Shown here piece by piece: positions 35,274 to 44,147 of a DNA stretch of 64,000 bases. The notes beneath the pieces were generated by a model. The model saw only the letters and a program-made list of their open reading frames with translations, was not told the DNA's origin and searched no databases. The position numbers and the translations under genes were made by a program. Numbering within the stretch: the stretch's first letter is position 1; each line of letters opens with the position of its first letter. Source of the DNA: CBDHFQ01 sp965262565 (lineage in GTDB: Bacteria > Bacteroidota > Bacteroidia > J057); the NCBI GenBank assembly GCA_965262565.1, contig CBDHFQ010000026.1, positions 62,001 through 126,000 on the forward strand. Reading direction: 5' to 3'.

Positions 35274-35399
35274 TCAATTTGAAAAGAAATTCCTAATCTT
35301 GGAGAACAATCCTTTTTCTTCCTGAGTGGGTTTAGGGTGAAAATTTGGAGATTTTTTTAATCTAGTAAGGATGCGTTTTTCCTCAGCACTCAATTCTCG
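35274..35399 (-). other. Out-of-frame C-terminal segment of dnaJ
   Basis: Read one base out of phase with dnaJ, this segment gives RELSAEEKRILTRLKKS, then PNFHPKPTQEEKGLFSKIRN and a TGA at 35276-35274. This is the normal DnaJ C-terminus (WTPxxLSxEEK... FxPKP...). It directly continues the DnaJ reading frame that ends prematurely at 35383. Rejoining needs removal of a single base at about 35400-35406 (T of the plus strand at 35400 or one G of the following run). The full protein would be 387 residues. Confidence 0.85.
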
Positions 35400-36438
35400 T
35401 AGGGGTCCACACATTGATATAAATCAATAAATCACCTGTTCCATATCCGTTTAAGCTAGGAAGCCCTTGTCCTCTTAAACGAACTGTCTTTCCCGCCTGA
35501 GTTCCAGGAGCTATTTTTATGGATCTTTCCTTTCCAGCAATAGTAGGTACATTAACAGAACTTCCGATAGCAGCATCAGGAAAACTGATAAATAATTGAT
35601 GTACTAAGTCATCTCCATTTCTTTCAAATAATTCATGAGGTTTTTCTTCTACCAGAATAACGAGATCTCCTGAAGTTCCTCCTCTTAAGCCTGCATTTCC
35701 TTTCCCTCTAACTGAAAGACTCATTCCTTCCTGCACTCCAGCTGGAATTTGAACTGAAACTACGTCTTCTTTTTTATTTCTGCCAGAACCACCACATACA
35801 TTACAATTGACTGAAATAACTCTCCCTTCCCCTTGGCAGGTAGGACAAGTCGTAACCACAATTTGCTGAAAAAAGCCACCACCAGCTTGCTGACGAATTT
35901 CTCCAGCACCATTACACGATGGACATGTTCTGTAAGAAGAACCATTTTCCGCTCCTGTAGAGGAACAGGTATCACATCCTACAAACCGATTGAGCTTGAA
36001 TTTCTTCTCAACTCCAGAAGCAATATCCTCTAGATCCAGCTTTAAATTTATCCTAAGATCTGCACCTCTCTGCCCCCTCCTCCTTCTACTACGTCTACCA
36101 CCTGCACCTCCGAAAATGTCTCCAAAAGGAGTTCCTTCTCCAAAGATATCACCAAACTGACTGAGAATATCTTCCATGCTAGTACCCTGGAATCCACCAC
36201 CCGCAGCTCCACTTACCCCAGCATGACCAAATCTATCGTAAGCGGCTCTTTTTTTCTCATCACTTAATATTTCGTAAGCAGTAGCTGCCTCCTTAAACTT
36301 TTCTTCTGCTTCCTGATTTCCAGGATTTTTATCAGGATGGTAAGCCAGTGCTAATTTTCGATATGCTTTTTTTAGTTCATCTTTTGAAGCATTTCGAGAA
36401 ACACCTAATACTTCATAATAGTCTCTCTGTGCAGCCAT
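35383..36438 (-). CDS. dnaJ: Chaperone DnaJ (3' end frameshifted)
   Basis: The frame also opens at a TTG (36453), but MAAQRDYYEVLGVS at the ATG 36438 is the family start. The J domain holds HPD (34-36), a Gly/Phe region follows, then four CxxCxGxG zinc repeats (CDTCSSTG, CPSCNGAG, CPTCQGEG, CNVCGGSG) and the substrate-binding domain. DnaJ stimulates DnaK ATPase. In this frame the protein has 351 residues and ends NVWTPTRIEC; the expected terminal 36 residues are encoded in the next frame. It lies four bases after grpE. A real mutation, a sequencing error or programmed shifting could explain it; an error is simplest. Confidence 0.93.
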   Translation of the reverse strand: MAAQRDYYEVLGVSRNASKDELKKAYRKLALAYHPDKNPGNQEAEEKFKEAATAYEILSDEKKRAAYDRFGHAGVSGAAGGGFQGTSMEDILSQFGDIFGEGTPFGDIFGGAGGRRSRRRRGQRGADLRINLKLDLEDIASGVEKKFKLNRFVGCDTCSSTGAENGSSYRTCPSCNGAGEIRQQAGGGFFQQIVVTTCPTCQGEGRVISVNCNVCGGSGRNKKEDVVSVQIPAGVQEGMSLSVRGKGNAGLRGGTSGDLVILVEEKPHELFERNGDDLVHQLFISFPDAAIGSSVNVPTIAGKERSIKIAPGTQAGKTVRLRGQGLPSLNGYGTGDLLIYINVWTPTRIEC

Positions 36439-36442
36439 AGAA

Positions 36443-37225
36443 TTATTCCCCAACGATTACCTTTGAAAATCGAATAATTTTATCTTTTAATAAATAGCCT
36501 TTTTCCACTTCGTCTATCACAATCCCTTTCTTCTCTTCTTCTTCTACTGGGACCGTAGAAATCGCCTCATGAATTGACGCATCAAATTCCTTTCCCACTG
36601 ACTCAATAGCCGTTATCCCCAATTTTTTAAAATGCTTATCTGTGAAGCTTTCGATAATTTTTAATCCTTCTTCAACCCCTTCCATATCCTCAGCTTTTCT
36701 TACTGCCTTTATTGAACGATTCATATTATCGAAAATGGGAAGAAGTGACTTTAAGAATGCGGTATTGGCATATTTAATACTTTCATCCGCTTCTCGTTCC
36801 TTTCTCATCCGAAAGTTCCTAAATTCTGCCTGAAGCCTAAGCAGTTGATCTTGATACTCAGCAGCTTGTTTTTTGGCAGCTTCTAACTCGTCTTTCTTAG
36901 ATTTTTTTGATTTTCTTAACACATCTTCATCTTCAACGGTTGCTTCTGATTCACTACCCTTTAATTCAACTTCTACTTTTATTTCTTCACCATCCTTTTC
37001 ACTCTGCTCTTCATTTAGATCTATCTCAACCTCCACCGAATGTTTATCCGATAATTCGGAAGAATCCTCCGTAGTTCCTTGGTTAGTATCATTTCTATCT
37101 TCAGCTAAATTATGTGTTTTCTCAGTAATTTGCTCTGCATTCGAATGATTATCTTCCTTTTGGGAAGACGATGAAGTCTCTTGCTCTTCTTCGTTTGCCT
37201 TCTGTTGTTTAAACTCTTCTGCCAT
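36443..37225 (-). CDS. grpE: Nucleotide exchange factor GrpE
   Basis: 260 residues from the ATG at 37225 (another ATG at 37234 adds three). GrpE releases ADP from DnaK. The first 110 residues are a long, very acidic, low-complexity extension with many Glu/Ser. A coiled coil follows (KKDELEAAKKQAAEYQDQLL) and the GrpE signature region includes FRNFRMRKEREADESIKYAN. The C-terminal beta domain ends GYLLKDKIIRFSKVIVGE. Typical GrpE has about 190-200 residues, so the acidic arm is the unusual part. An operator-like repeat lies about 70 bases upstream. Confidence 0.95.
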   Translation of the reverse strand: MAEEFKQQKANEEEQETSSSSQKEDNHSNAEQITEKTHNLAEDRNDTNQGTTEDSSELSDKHSVEVEIDLNEEQSEKDGEEIKVEVELKGSESEATVEDEDVLRKSKKSKKDELEAAKKQAAEYQDQLLRLQAEFRNFRMRKEREADESIKYANTAFLKSLLPIFDNMNRSIKAVRKAEDMEGVEEGLKIIESFTDKHFKKLGITAIESVGKEFDASIHEAISTVPVEEEEKKGIVIDEVEKGYLLKDKIIRFSKVIVGE

Positions 37226-37296
37226 AATATTCATTCTTTATCAAAACTGGGTTTCTAACAACCTAATTTTTCATTTAATATAAACACAATGCATGC

Positions 37297-37326
37297 CAAT
37301 GACATTATGGCTGATGTCATTGACAT
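37297..37326 (-). promoter_or_regulatory. Operator-like inverted repeat upstream of grpE-dnaJ
   Basis: CAATGACAT (37297-37305) and ATGTCATTG (37314-37322) form a perfect 9-bp inverted repeat with an 8-base spacer. A third half-site follows directly (TGACAT, 37321-37326), so TGACAT occurs three times in 27 bases. It lies in the 145-base gap between the thioredoxin gene and grpE. No T-run follows on the minus strand, which argues against a terminator. The 9-8-9 geometry recalls CIRCE, but the sequence differs. Confidence 0.5.
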
Positions 37327-37379
37327 AAATTATATTAATTTAAATATTTACGAAATTTTGTCAGGGATATGGAAAACAC

Positions 37380-37937
37380 CTATTTGGAATTACTTGACTT
37401 CCTCGACTCATAAGCCTGAAAATCAGTTGTCTTGTAAGCTTCCTCGTGAGTAAAACTCAATATAGTATTCATCTTTTTAGCATCTATATATCCTGGGACA
37501 TTATAGAGGGGTGAAAAATCTGCATTCAGAAAGGTAGTAGTAGGGTAAGACATTCTTCCCTTCAATAATTTTGCCGCCAATTCATGATAACCTCTCCTTC
37601 CTTGAGGTACAAAGCTATAAGTTTTATTATTGATAATAACTGGATCTTTTTGTTCTGCATCGAACTTTACAGCATGAAAATGCTGATTTATGTAAGAAAT
37701 ATTTTTGGCATTACTGTAGGTAGATTGATCCATCTTTTTACACCATCCACACCAATCCGTATAAACATCAATCAAGATTTTCTTTCCATCCTTCTCTGCC
37801 AGCTTAGCCGCTTCTTCAATAGAAACCCATTTTATTTCTTCAGTAGGCGCATTTAATTCTGTATTTACGATAAAGCCAAAAGACAAGCAAAGTATGATGG
37901 TAGAAAGAAAAACCGTTGATATATTTATTTTATTCAT
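37380..37937 (-). CDS. Periplasmic thioredoxin-fold protein
   Basis: 185 residues. An N-terminal signal (STVFLSTIILCLSFGFIVNT, 8-27) is followed by a thioredoxin fold with WVSIEEAAKLAEKDGKKILI and the redox motif WCGWC in VYTDWCGWCKKMDQST (about 59-74). The cis-Pro region reads YPTTTFLNADF. It belongs to the thioredoxin_7/DUF255-like group common in the Bacteroidota envelope and is likely to reduce or isomerise disulfides there. Partner unknown. It is unrelated by function to the neighbouring grpE. Confidence 0.85.
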   Translation of the reverse strand: MNKINISTVFLSTIILCLSFGFIVNTELNAPTEEIKWVSIEEAAKLAEKDGKKILIDVYTDWCGWCKKMDQSTYSNAKNISYINQHFHAVKFDAEQKDPVIINNKTYSFVPQGRRGYHELAAKLLKGRMSYPTTTFLNADFSPLYNVPGYIDAKKMNTILSFTHEEAYKTTDFQAYESRKSSNSK

Positions 37938-38003
37938 TGTACTAATTTTTTAGTTAATCTAAAATTACAGAAAAATAGTAAGTATTTTATCATCTATAAG
38001 ACA

Positions 38004-39314
38004 TTAGCTTTTACGTATGATTTTTGCTCCAAGGGGATTTAATCTCTTCTCAATTTTCTGATACCCTCTATCAATTTGTTCAATATTGTAAATTCTTGAG
38101 GTTCCCATAGCAGACATAGCAGCAATAAGTAGTGCAACTCCAGCACGAATATCGGGACTACTCATCGAAATTCCTCTTAAAGGAACCGACCTTTCTAATC
38201 CAATCACGGTTGCCCTATGGGGATCACATAAAATTATCTTAGCCCCCATATCTATCAATTTGTCGACAAAGAATAATCTACTCTCGAACATTTTTTGATG
38301 GATTAAAACAGAACCCTTACACTGAGTGGCTACAACGAGAATCACACTTAATAAATCAGGTGTTAAACCTGGCCATGGATGATCCGAAACCGTCAAAATA
38401 CTTCCATCAATAAAGGTTTCTATTTCACAATATTCCTTCGGACACACTCGTATGTTATTATTCTCTATTTCTAGTTCAATTCCCAACCTTCTAAATGTTT
38501 CCGGGATTATTCCTAATTGATTCACATCTGCATTAACAATGGTTAGGTCACTTTGTGTCATTGCTGCCATCCCAATAAAACTTCCAACCTCTATCATATC
38601 TGCCAATAGCCGATGTTCAGTACCGCCAAGTTCACTAACTCCTTGAATAGTTAATAAGTTACTTCCTATTCCCTCAATTTTTGCCCCCATACGGGTTAAC
38701 ATTAGACATAACTGCTGAATGTAAGGTTCACATGCTGCATGATATATCTTAGTCTGCCCCATAGCTAATACAGAGGCCATGATAAGGTTAGCAGTACCCG
38801 TAACTGACGCTTCATCCAACAACATGTAGGTACCTTTAAGTCTTCCCTCTGCATTCACTTCAAAAATTTGCGCTTTCTCATCAAATTTAAATCGCCCGCC
38901 TAACTGCTGAAATCCCCAAAAGTGCGTATCCAATCTACGCCGTCCGATTTTGTCTCCTCCTGGGCGTGATATGTACGCGCGCCCAAATCGTGCTAGTAAG
39001 GGACCGATTAACATGATAGACCCTCGAAGTGATCTCGCTTGTTGTAGATATGAATCCGTTGTTAGCCCATCTAAATCCACCTTTTCGGCCTGAATACGAT
39101 ATTCTCCTTCGTCTAGTTTATCTACCTTTACTCCTAAGTAGGTTAAAATATTTAATAATCGATTAACGTCTACAATATCCGGGACATTCTTTATAACAAC
39201 AGGCTCAGAGGTAAGGAGGGTAGCACAAATGATTTGAAGTGCTTCATTTTTTGCCCCTTGTGGTTGGATGGAACCATTTAACTTATGGCCCCCTTCTACC
39301 TCAAAATATTCCAT
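38004..39314 (-). CDS. murA: UDP-N-acetylglucosamine 1-carboxyvinyltransferase with Asp at the catalytic Cys site
   Basis: 436 residues. MurA adds enolpyruvate from PEP to UDP-GlcNAc, the first committed step of peptidoglycan synthesis. The start MEYFEVEGGHKLNGSIQPQG and the Lys/Asn pair in GAKNEALQ (20-27) are normal. At the loop where E. coli has PGGC115TIG, this protein reads SRPGGDKIGRRR, with Asp at 121. Asp at this site is known from mycobacterial and chlamydial MurA, stays active and resists fosfomycin. The gene lies 127 bases downstream of DUF4290, a pairing seen in other Bacteroidota. Confidence 0.95.
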   Translation of the reverse strand: MEYFEVEGGHKLNGSIQPQGAKNEALQIICATLLTSEPVVIKNVPDIVDVNRLLNILTYLGVKVDKLDEGEYRIQAEKVDLDGLTTDSYLQQARSLRGSIMLIGPLLARFGRAYISRPGGDKIGRRRLDTHFWGFQQLGGRFKFDEKAQIFEVNAEGRLKGTYMLLDEASVTGTANLIMASVLAMGQTKIYHAACEPYIQQLCLMLTRMGAKIEGIGSNLLTIQGVSELGGTEHRLLADMIEVGSFIGMAAMTQSDLTIVNADVNQLGIIPETFRRLGIELEIENNNIRVCPKEYCEIETFIDGSILTVSDHPWPGLTPDLLSVILVVATQCKGSVLIHQKMFESRLFFVDKLIDMGAKIILCDPHRATVIGLERSVPLRGISMSSPDIRAGVALLIAAMSAMGTSRIYNIEQIDRGYQKIEKRLNPLGAKIIRKS

Positions 39315-39441
39315 AGAGGATTTCTTAATTATGTAGGTTTGTGATGTCTACAAAAGAAGGGATTTTTCTAAGGAAAAAACAGGATTGAAGAAAATACTTG
39401 CGAATAGTTTTGTTTAATAATTAGGCTATTCCAGAATGTGT

Positions 39442-40083
39442 TTAGCCCTTTCTTTTGCGGCCGCGTCCATTATTTCTGCCACCACGCTTATGATTATTAT
39501 TGTTATTTCGATGGTTAGATTTTGGAGCCGGAGCTTTAGTAAACGTCAAATCTTCTCCCCTAACTTTTAATTTTCCTCCAGATATTTCAATGATATGTTC
39601 TGCTATAACGCTTTCAGGTGTCGTTTCACGATCCATATTTCTGAGGAATAATTTCATCGTATTAGCAATCAAATTTATATACTCATCTTTAGCCTTTCCT
39701 TCCTCCATTTCCTGAGCTTTCTGTATCATGAGTTCCACATTCCATCCATACTGTTTATACCTAGGCTTAGAATGATGATATTCCATTCTTTCCTCCTGTT
39801 TCATATTTGGCTTACCAACATTTTTTAAAGCAACAGGTACATCTATATCAAATTCATCTCCTCCTATGTGCATCAAGTCACTCCATAATTTTTGCTTATA
39901 ATCAGGAATTTCAGTTAAGTGCGGATTCAAATTAGACATGATAGTTATGATCTCTTTAGCTATTCTCGATCTCTTTTCCCTATCTTCAACTCCTATCGCA
40001 TATTCAATCATCGTCTGAATATTTCTCCCATATTCCCTTAATTTCAAAGGAGTATCAGAGATCTTATATGACATACTCTCCAT
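39442..40083 (-). CDS. DUF4290 domain-containing protein
   Basis: 213 residues, cytoplasmic (no signal). The DUF4290 core spans about 8-180, seen in LREYGRNIQTMIEYAIGVED and PHLTEIPDYKQKLWSDLMHI, with HHSKPRYKQYGWNVELMIQK in the middle. The tail is a low-complexity basic run of Asn/His/Arg/Gly (about 185-213), which could bind RNA or nucleic acid; that is an inference from composition. The function is unknown. An in-frame ATG at 40074 is a possible alternative start. Confidence 0.85.
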   Translation of the reverse strand: MESMSYKISDTPLKLREYGRNIQTMIEYAIGVEDREKRSRIAKEIITIMSNLNPHLTEIPDYKQKLWSDLMHIGGDEFDIDVPVALKNVGKPNMKQEERMEYHHSKPRYKQYGWNVELMIQKAQEMEEGKAKDEYINLIANTMKLFLRNMDRETTPESVIAEHIIEISGGKLKVRGEDLTFTKAPAPKSNHRNNNNNHKRGGRNNGRGRKRKG

Positions 40084-40354
40084 AATAATATAGCAATAAA
40101 TTTAATTTACGTTTTTAAATGAGATATCAGTTTCAGTAAAAAATAATCCAATACAGCAGCCAATAAAGTATTCGCTAGATCTGCTCACAAATAATGGCAG
40201 GTAATTATAACGGTGTTTAATAAAACGAAACCAAGTTTGAAATTAATCAAGTCCTGAATAAGTAATCTCAATTACAATAGGTATACTTAAGTATCGAATT
40301 ACGGTTGGGCAAACTTATTTCAATAATAAAAAAAAATCATCCCCAAAAAAAGAA

Positions 40355-42571
40355 TTATTTTATCTGTAGTTTTGCAAATTTTAACAGTAATACTCTCTTT
40401 CCTTTCTCCTCAAACGTAATAGTTGCTTTTCTGTTCGCACCTTCTCCCTCTACTTTAGCAACTATTCCGTCTCCAAACCTGGGATGATATACTGTTAATC
40501 CTTCGACAATTTCTTCAGGTAATGCAGGCTCGAAAGCAATAGATGCAGATGTTTGTGGTTTCTTACTCATCTTCTTTCTTTCTGAGAAAACAGGTTTTCG
40601 CCTTGAATACGCAGAATTACTTCCACCAAACTTCCCTGATAGCTGATTGGTTCTCTTAATAAAATCAGCATCTAATTCATCTAGAAATCTACTTGGCTCA
40701 TTATACTGCAAGTTGCCAAATCTATATCTGGATCTTGCATGTATAAGGATTAAATATTTTTTAGCTCGGGTTATAGCTACATAAAACAACCTTCGTTCTT
40801 CTTCAAGATCCCATCGGGTTTCCAGAGACATAGAACTGGGAAATAGATTCTCTTCCATTCCTACAATAAACACTGAGGAAAACTCAAGTCCTTTAGCAGA
40901 ATGTATGGTCATCAAGGTGATTACATCATTATCTTCAACATCCTTATCCTGATCAGTAAAAAGAGAAATATCTGCAAGAAAACTTTCCAAGTTGTTACTA
41001 TCCAAATCGGGATTCTCGGAAAACTCCTGAGCAGCATTTAGTAATTCCTGCACGTTTTCCCATCTGCCAAGGTTTTCAGTTTCTCGATCTGAATGAAGCA
41101 ATTTGAGAATTCCACTATGCTTAGCTATATAATTTGCTGCCTGATATGCATTTTGATTTTGAGCGATGACTATAAAACTCTCAATCATGGTAGTAAAATC
41201 TCTTACTACTTTTACTACTCTGCTTGATAAACCACTTTGATCCACTCTTTTCAAGGCTTCCCAAAGGGAAGTATTCATTTGGTCGGCATAAACGATAAGC
41301 CTCTCCTGTGAAGTCTTTCCTATACCTCTTGTAGGATAGTTTAAAACTCGTGTGAGTGCCTGGTCATCCCTAGGATTAATTGCCAGCCTTAAGTAAGCAA
41401 CTACATCTTTTATCTCTTTTCGCTGATAGAATGACAATCCACCATATACCCTATATTTCAGTCCCGATCTTCTTAAAGCATCCTCAATAGCTCTTGATTG
41501 AGAATTTGTCCGGTATAGAATTGCAAATTCGCGATTGAAAAAGTTGTAAAGTTGTTTTTGTTCTCTAATGGCAGAACTTACTTGTTTTGCTTCATCCTGT
41601 TCGCTTAAAGCTTCAATAATGTGAATTCGCTCTCCTTCTTCGTTCTGAGTAAAAACTTTTTTGGGTATCTGGCTTTTATTTTTGGCAATTAACGAATTAG
41701 CTGCTCCTACTATATTTTTTGTAGATCTGTAATTCTGCTCCAGCTTAAATATCTTGGCAGAAGGATAATCTTTCCTAAAATTCAGGATATTTTGAATGTC
41801 GGCTCCTCGAAAGGCATAAATACTCTGTGCATCATCTCCTACTACACAAATATTCTCATTTACTGCTGCCAGCATTTTAGTGAGGGTATACTGCGCATGA
41901 TTAGTATCCTGATATTCATCTACAAGAATATATTTGAACCTATGCTGGTATTTATGAAGAACCTCTGGATGAGATCTAAATAACTGGATGGGTTTCATTA
42001 AAAGATCATCGAAATCCATCGCATTACTCCTGAGACAACGATCTTGATAAACGTTATATATTTCTGCAATTTTTAAGCTAAAATCATCAACTGCAACTTC
42101 CTTTAATTCTGCAGGTGTTTGAAGTTTATTTTTGGCAGCGCTAATGGCATTAGCTACTATTTTGGGCTTAAAAACTTTATCGTCTAATCGTTTTTCTTTT
42201 AGCAATGTTTTGATCAACCTAACAGTATCATCAGAATCATAAATCGTATAAGCACTGGTAAATCCTATTTTTTCAGCTTCTATCCGGAGAACTCTGGAAA
42301 AAATAGAATGGAATGTTCCCATTTGTAAACTCTTCGCATCTGAACCTATTAGCTTGAAAATACGCTCCTTCATTTCGCGAGCAGCCTTATTAGTAAATGT
42401 TAAAGCAAGGCATTCCTGTGGATATGCCAATCCCTGATAGAGAATAACGGCTAATCTATAGGTTAGTACTCTTGTCTTTCCACTCCCAGCGCCGGCTATA
42501 ACCATAATTGGACCATCTACTTCCAATACCGCTTCACGCTGTGATTCATTTAAATTATCTAAAAATTCCAC
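40355..42571 (-). CDS. uvrD: UvrD/PcrA-type superfamily 1 DNA helicase
   Basis: 738 residues. A 3'-5' DNA helicase used in nucleotide excision and mismatch repair or in clearing transcription-replication conflicts. Motif Ia/I is MVIAGAGSGKTRVL (23-36), motif II VDEYQDTNH, motif III GDDAQSIYAFRGADI, and the C-terminal motifs TIHSAKGLEFSSVFIVGMEE and EEERRLFYVAITRAKK follow. The last 50 residues (VYHPRFGDGIVAKVEGEGAN) resemble the PcrA C-terminal Tudor-like domain that binds RNA polymerase. UvrD and PcrA cannot be told apart reliably here. Confidence 0.96.
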   Translation of the reverse strand: MEFLDNLNESQREAVLEVDGPIMVIAGAGSGKTRVLTYRLAVILYQGLAYPQECLALTFTNKAAREMKERIFKLIGSDAKSLQMGTFHSIFSRVLRIEAEKIGFTSAYTIYDSDDTVRLIKTLLKEKRLDDKVFKPKIVANAISAAKNKLQTPAELKEVAVDDFSLKIAEIYNVYQDRCLRSNAMDFDDLLMKPIQLFRSHPEVLHKYQHRFKYILVDEYQDTNHAQYTLTKMLAAVNENICVVGDDAQSIYAFRGADIQNILNFRKDYPSAKIFKLEQNYRSTKNIVGAANSLIAKNKSQIPKKVFTQNEEGERIHIIEALSEQDEAKQVSSAIREQKQLYNFFNREFAILYRTNSQSRAIEDALRRSGLKYRVYGGLSFYQRKEIKDVVAYLRLAINPRDDQALTRVLNYPTRGIGKTSQERLIVYADQMNTSLWEALKRVDQSGLSSRVVKVVRDFTTMIESFIVIAQNQNAYQAANYIAKHSGILKLLHSDRETENLGRWENVQELLNAAQEFSENPDLDSNNLESFLADISLFTDQDKDVEDNDVITLMTIHSAKGLEFSSVFIVGMEENLFPSSMSLETRWDLEEERRLFYVAITRAKKYLILIHARSRYRFGNLQYNEPSRFLDELDADFIKRTNQLSGKFGGSNSAYSRRKPVFSERKKMSKKPQTSASIAFEPALPEEIVEGLTVYHPRFGDGIVAKVEGEGANRKATITFEEKGKRVLLLKFAKLQIK

Positions 42572-42651
42572 GTATTAAAGGTAGACATTTCCTATCATTT
42601 TTAGAACCTGAGAACATATTTTAGTTTAATGAGGCATAATAAAAATAAGAT

Positions 42652-42659
42652 TATTTTTG
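42652..42659 (+). promoter_or_regulatory. Candidate -7 box of the 42721 gene
   Basis: TATTTTTG matches the Bacteroidota -7 consensus TAnnTTTG exactly; a weak -33 element (TTTA at 42625-42628) lies 23 bases upstream. Transcription would start near 42665. That gives a leader of about 55 bases to the ATG at 42721 but only eight to the ATG at 42673, which favours the later start. AT-rich sequence makes chance matches common. Confidence 0.35.
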
Positions 42660-42720
42660 CATAATCATATGTATGCTAATTAATTATCTTAATTTTTTGT
42701 TTATTGCTCAAAATAATCTG

Positions 42721-43080
42721 ATGAAGTGGTTTCTAGGAATAATTTTGGCTTTATTCTCCTCTGGAATAGAAAATCTATCTCCCACGAATGTTGAGAATCA
42801 GGTAGATATTTGCCAACTTAAAGGAGCTGTATATATTGAACAAGTAGCTAATTTCGCCGATTATGTAGTCTTTGTTGAGGAAGTTGAAGCTTTTGCTGAC
42901 TTTCTAGTGTATTTAGAAGATTCTCAAAGCTTCGCCAATGATCCAGGTCATTGGTATATAACAGATGTAAGAGGATTTGCCGACTTTTCTATTTATATTG
43001 AAGATATTAGGGGACTAGAAGATTTCAGCATCTATTATACAGATTATCAATCATTTGCAGGATGTAATCGTCAGAAGTAA
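42721..43080 (+). CDS. Secreted 13-residue-repeat protein, DUF6150-like
   Basis: The frame also starts at 42673, but the ATG at 42721 gives a clean signal peptide (MKWFLGIILALFSSG), so I use it (119 residues). The mature part is six imperfect units of about 13 residues, each a beta strand with hydrophobic alternation followed by F-A-D or similar: VYIEQVANFADYV, VFVEEVEAFADFL, VYLEDSQSFAND, YITDVRGFADFS, IYIEDIRGLEDFS, IYYTDYQSFAGC. This pattern matches my memory of DUF6150 proteins, whose function is unknown. A short beta-solenoid is a reasonable fold. It is an isolated gene. Confidence 0.65.
   Translation: MKWFLGIILALFSSGIENLSPTNVENQVDICQLKGAVYIEQVANFADYVVFVEEVEAFADFLVYLEDSQSFANDPGHWYITDVRGFADFSIYIEDIRGLEDFSIYYTDYQSFAGCNRQK
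42829..43065 (+). repeat. Six degenerate 39-bp protein-coding repeats
   Basis: The segment encodes six consecutive units of 12-16 residues with consensus (V/I)-Y-x-x-(D/E)-x-x-x-F-A-D-F-x. DNA identity between units is low, so the repeat is visible at the protein level only and is likely old. The third unit is longer by three residues (NDPGHW). Confidence 0.6.
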
Positions 43081-43266
43081 CGGACTATTTTATCTCGAAT
43101 CAAGCTTTTATTTTACTATCTAATCATTATTTATAGAATATACCTGTACTAAACCATTTGTACCATATTACTTTATCGCTCCGATAATGTGGTTAGCTCT
43201 AAGTGATGGTTGTATTTTTTTGGCCACTGGTTAAGGAATAATTATACAATGGAATAGGTAAAAGGT

Positions 43267-44097
43267 ATGCATACATCCTATGTAACAATAGAAATAAATA
43301 TTGATGATATTCAACAGGAAATAGCGGCTGCACTGCTAGAGATATCAGGTTTTGACACTTTTGCCTTTCAAGATGGAGTCTTGCGTTCAAGTATTCTGGC
43401 CAAAGATTTTGATGAAGATTCTGTAAAAGCTACCTTATTTCCCCTCAACCTTTCCTCTGAACAAATCCAATTTAAATATGTGGAAGATGAAAATTGGAAT
43501 AAAACATGGGAAAGTAACTATTCCCCCATTTTAATAGAGAACTTTTGCCAGATTCTTGCCACTTTCCATTCACCTCAACCCGGATTTAAGCATACCATCA
43601 TCATAGAACCTCAAATGTCATTTGGTACAGGCCATCATGAAACTACCAGATTGATGATTAATCAGATGTGTAGTATGGTATTTAAAGATAAAATTGTTTT
43701 AGATATGGGATGTGGGACAGGTATTCTAGGCATTATTGCTGTAAAGGAAAAAGCGAAATACGTTACGGCCATGGATATTGATCCTTGGAGTTCAGAAAAT
43801 ACTAAGTCAAATTTAAAATTAAATGAAGTGAATTCCGTTGACGTCTTCAGAGGAGATGCTACTTCTATCCCGGGAAAACCATACGACATAATTTTAGCCA
43901 ATATCAATAAAAACGTATTACTTGAAGATATCCCTAAATATGCTGAGAAACTAACGCCAAATGGCGAACTATTAGTAAGTGGATTTTATACAAGTGATGA
44001 AAAAGCCATTGAAATAATTTGTAATAATCAGAGATTAACTGTTTTAAATATTTTAAGAGATAATTCATGGTCTTCCATGAGGTTATCTTTTAATTAA
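43267..44097 (+). CDS. prmA: Ribosomal protein L11 methyltransferase
   Basis: 276 residues. PrmA trimethylates lysines and the N-terminus of L11. The substrate-binding N-terminal domain ends near 100, then MSFGTGHHETTRLMI (117-131) and the SAM-binding motif I VLDMGCGTGILG (144-155) follow, with DIILANINKNVL (about 205-216) as motif IV. The start is the ATG at 43267. Upstream, 43081-43266 shows nothing. Confidence 0.95.
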   Translation: MHTSYVTIEINIDDIQQEIAAALLEISGFDTFAFQDGVLRSSILAKDFDEDSVKATLFPLNLSSEQIQFKYVEDENWNKTWESNYSPILIENFCQILATFHSPQPGFKHTIIIEPQMSFGTGHHETTRLMINQMCSMVFKDKIVLDMGCGTGILGIIAVKEKAKYVTAMDIDPWSSENTKSNLKLNEVNSVDVFRGDATSIPGKPYDIILANINKNVLLEDIPKYAEKLTPNGELLVSGFYTSDEKAIEIICNNQRLTVLNILRDNSWSSMRLSFN

Positions 44098-44147
44098 AAA
44101 ATTTAACATCAACTCATTAAAATAGAATTAGAGCATTCATTGACTAT

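Noticed and set aside
35393..35410. Programmed frameshift site in dnaJ
   Set aside because: No slippery heptamer or strong downstream hairpin is visible; an indel next to a short homopolymer is simpler.
37297..37322. CIRCE element upstream of grpE
   Set aside because: The geometry is similar, but the half-site is CAATGACAT rather than TTAGCACTC, so it is reported only as an unnamed operator-like repeat.
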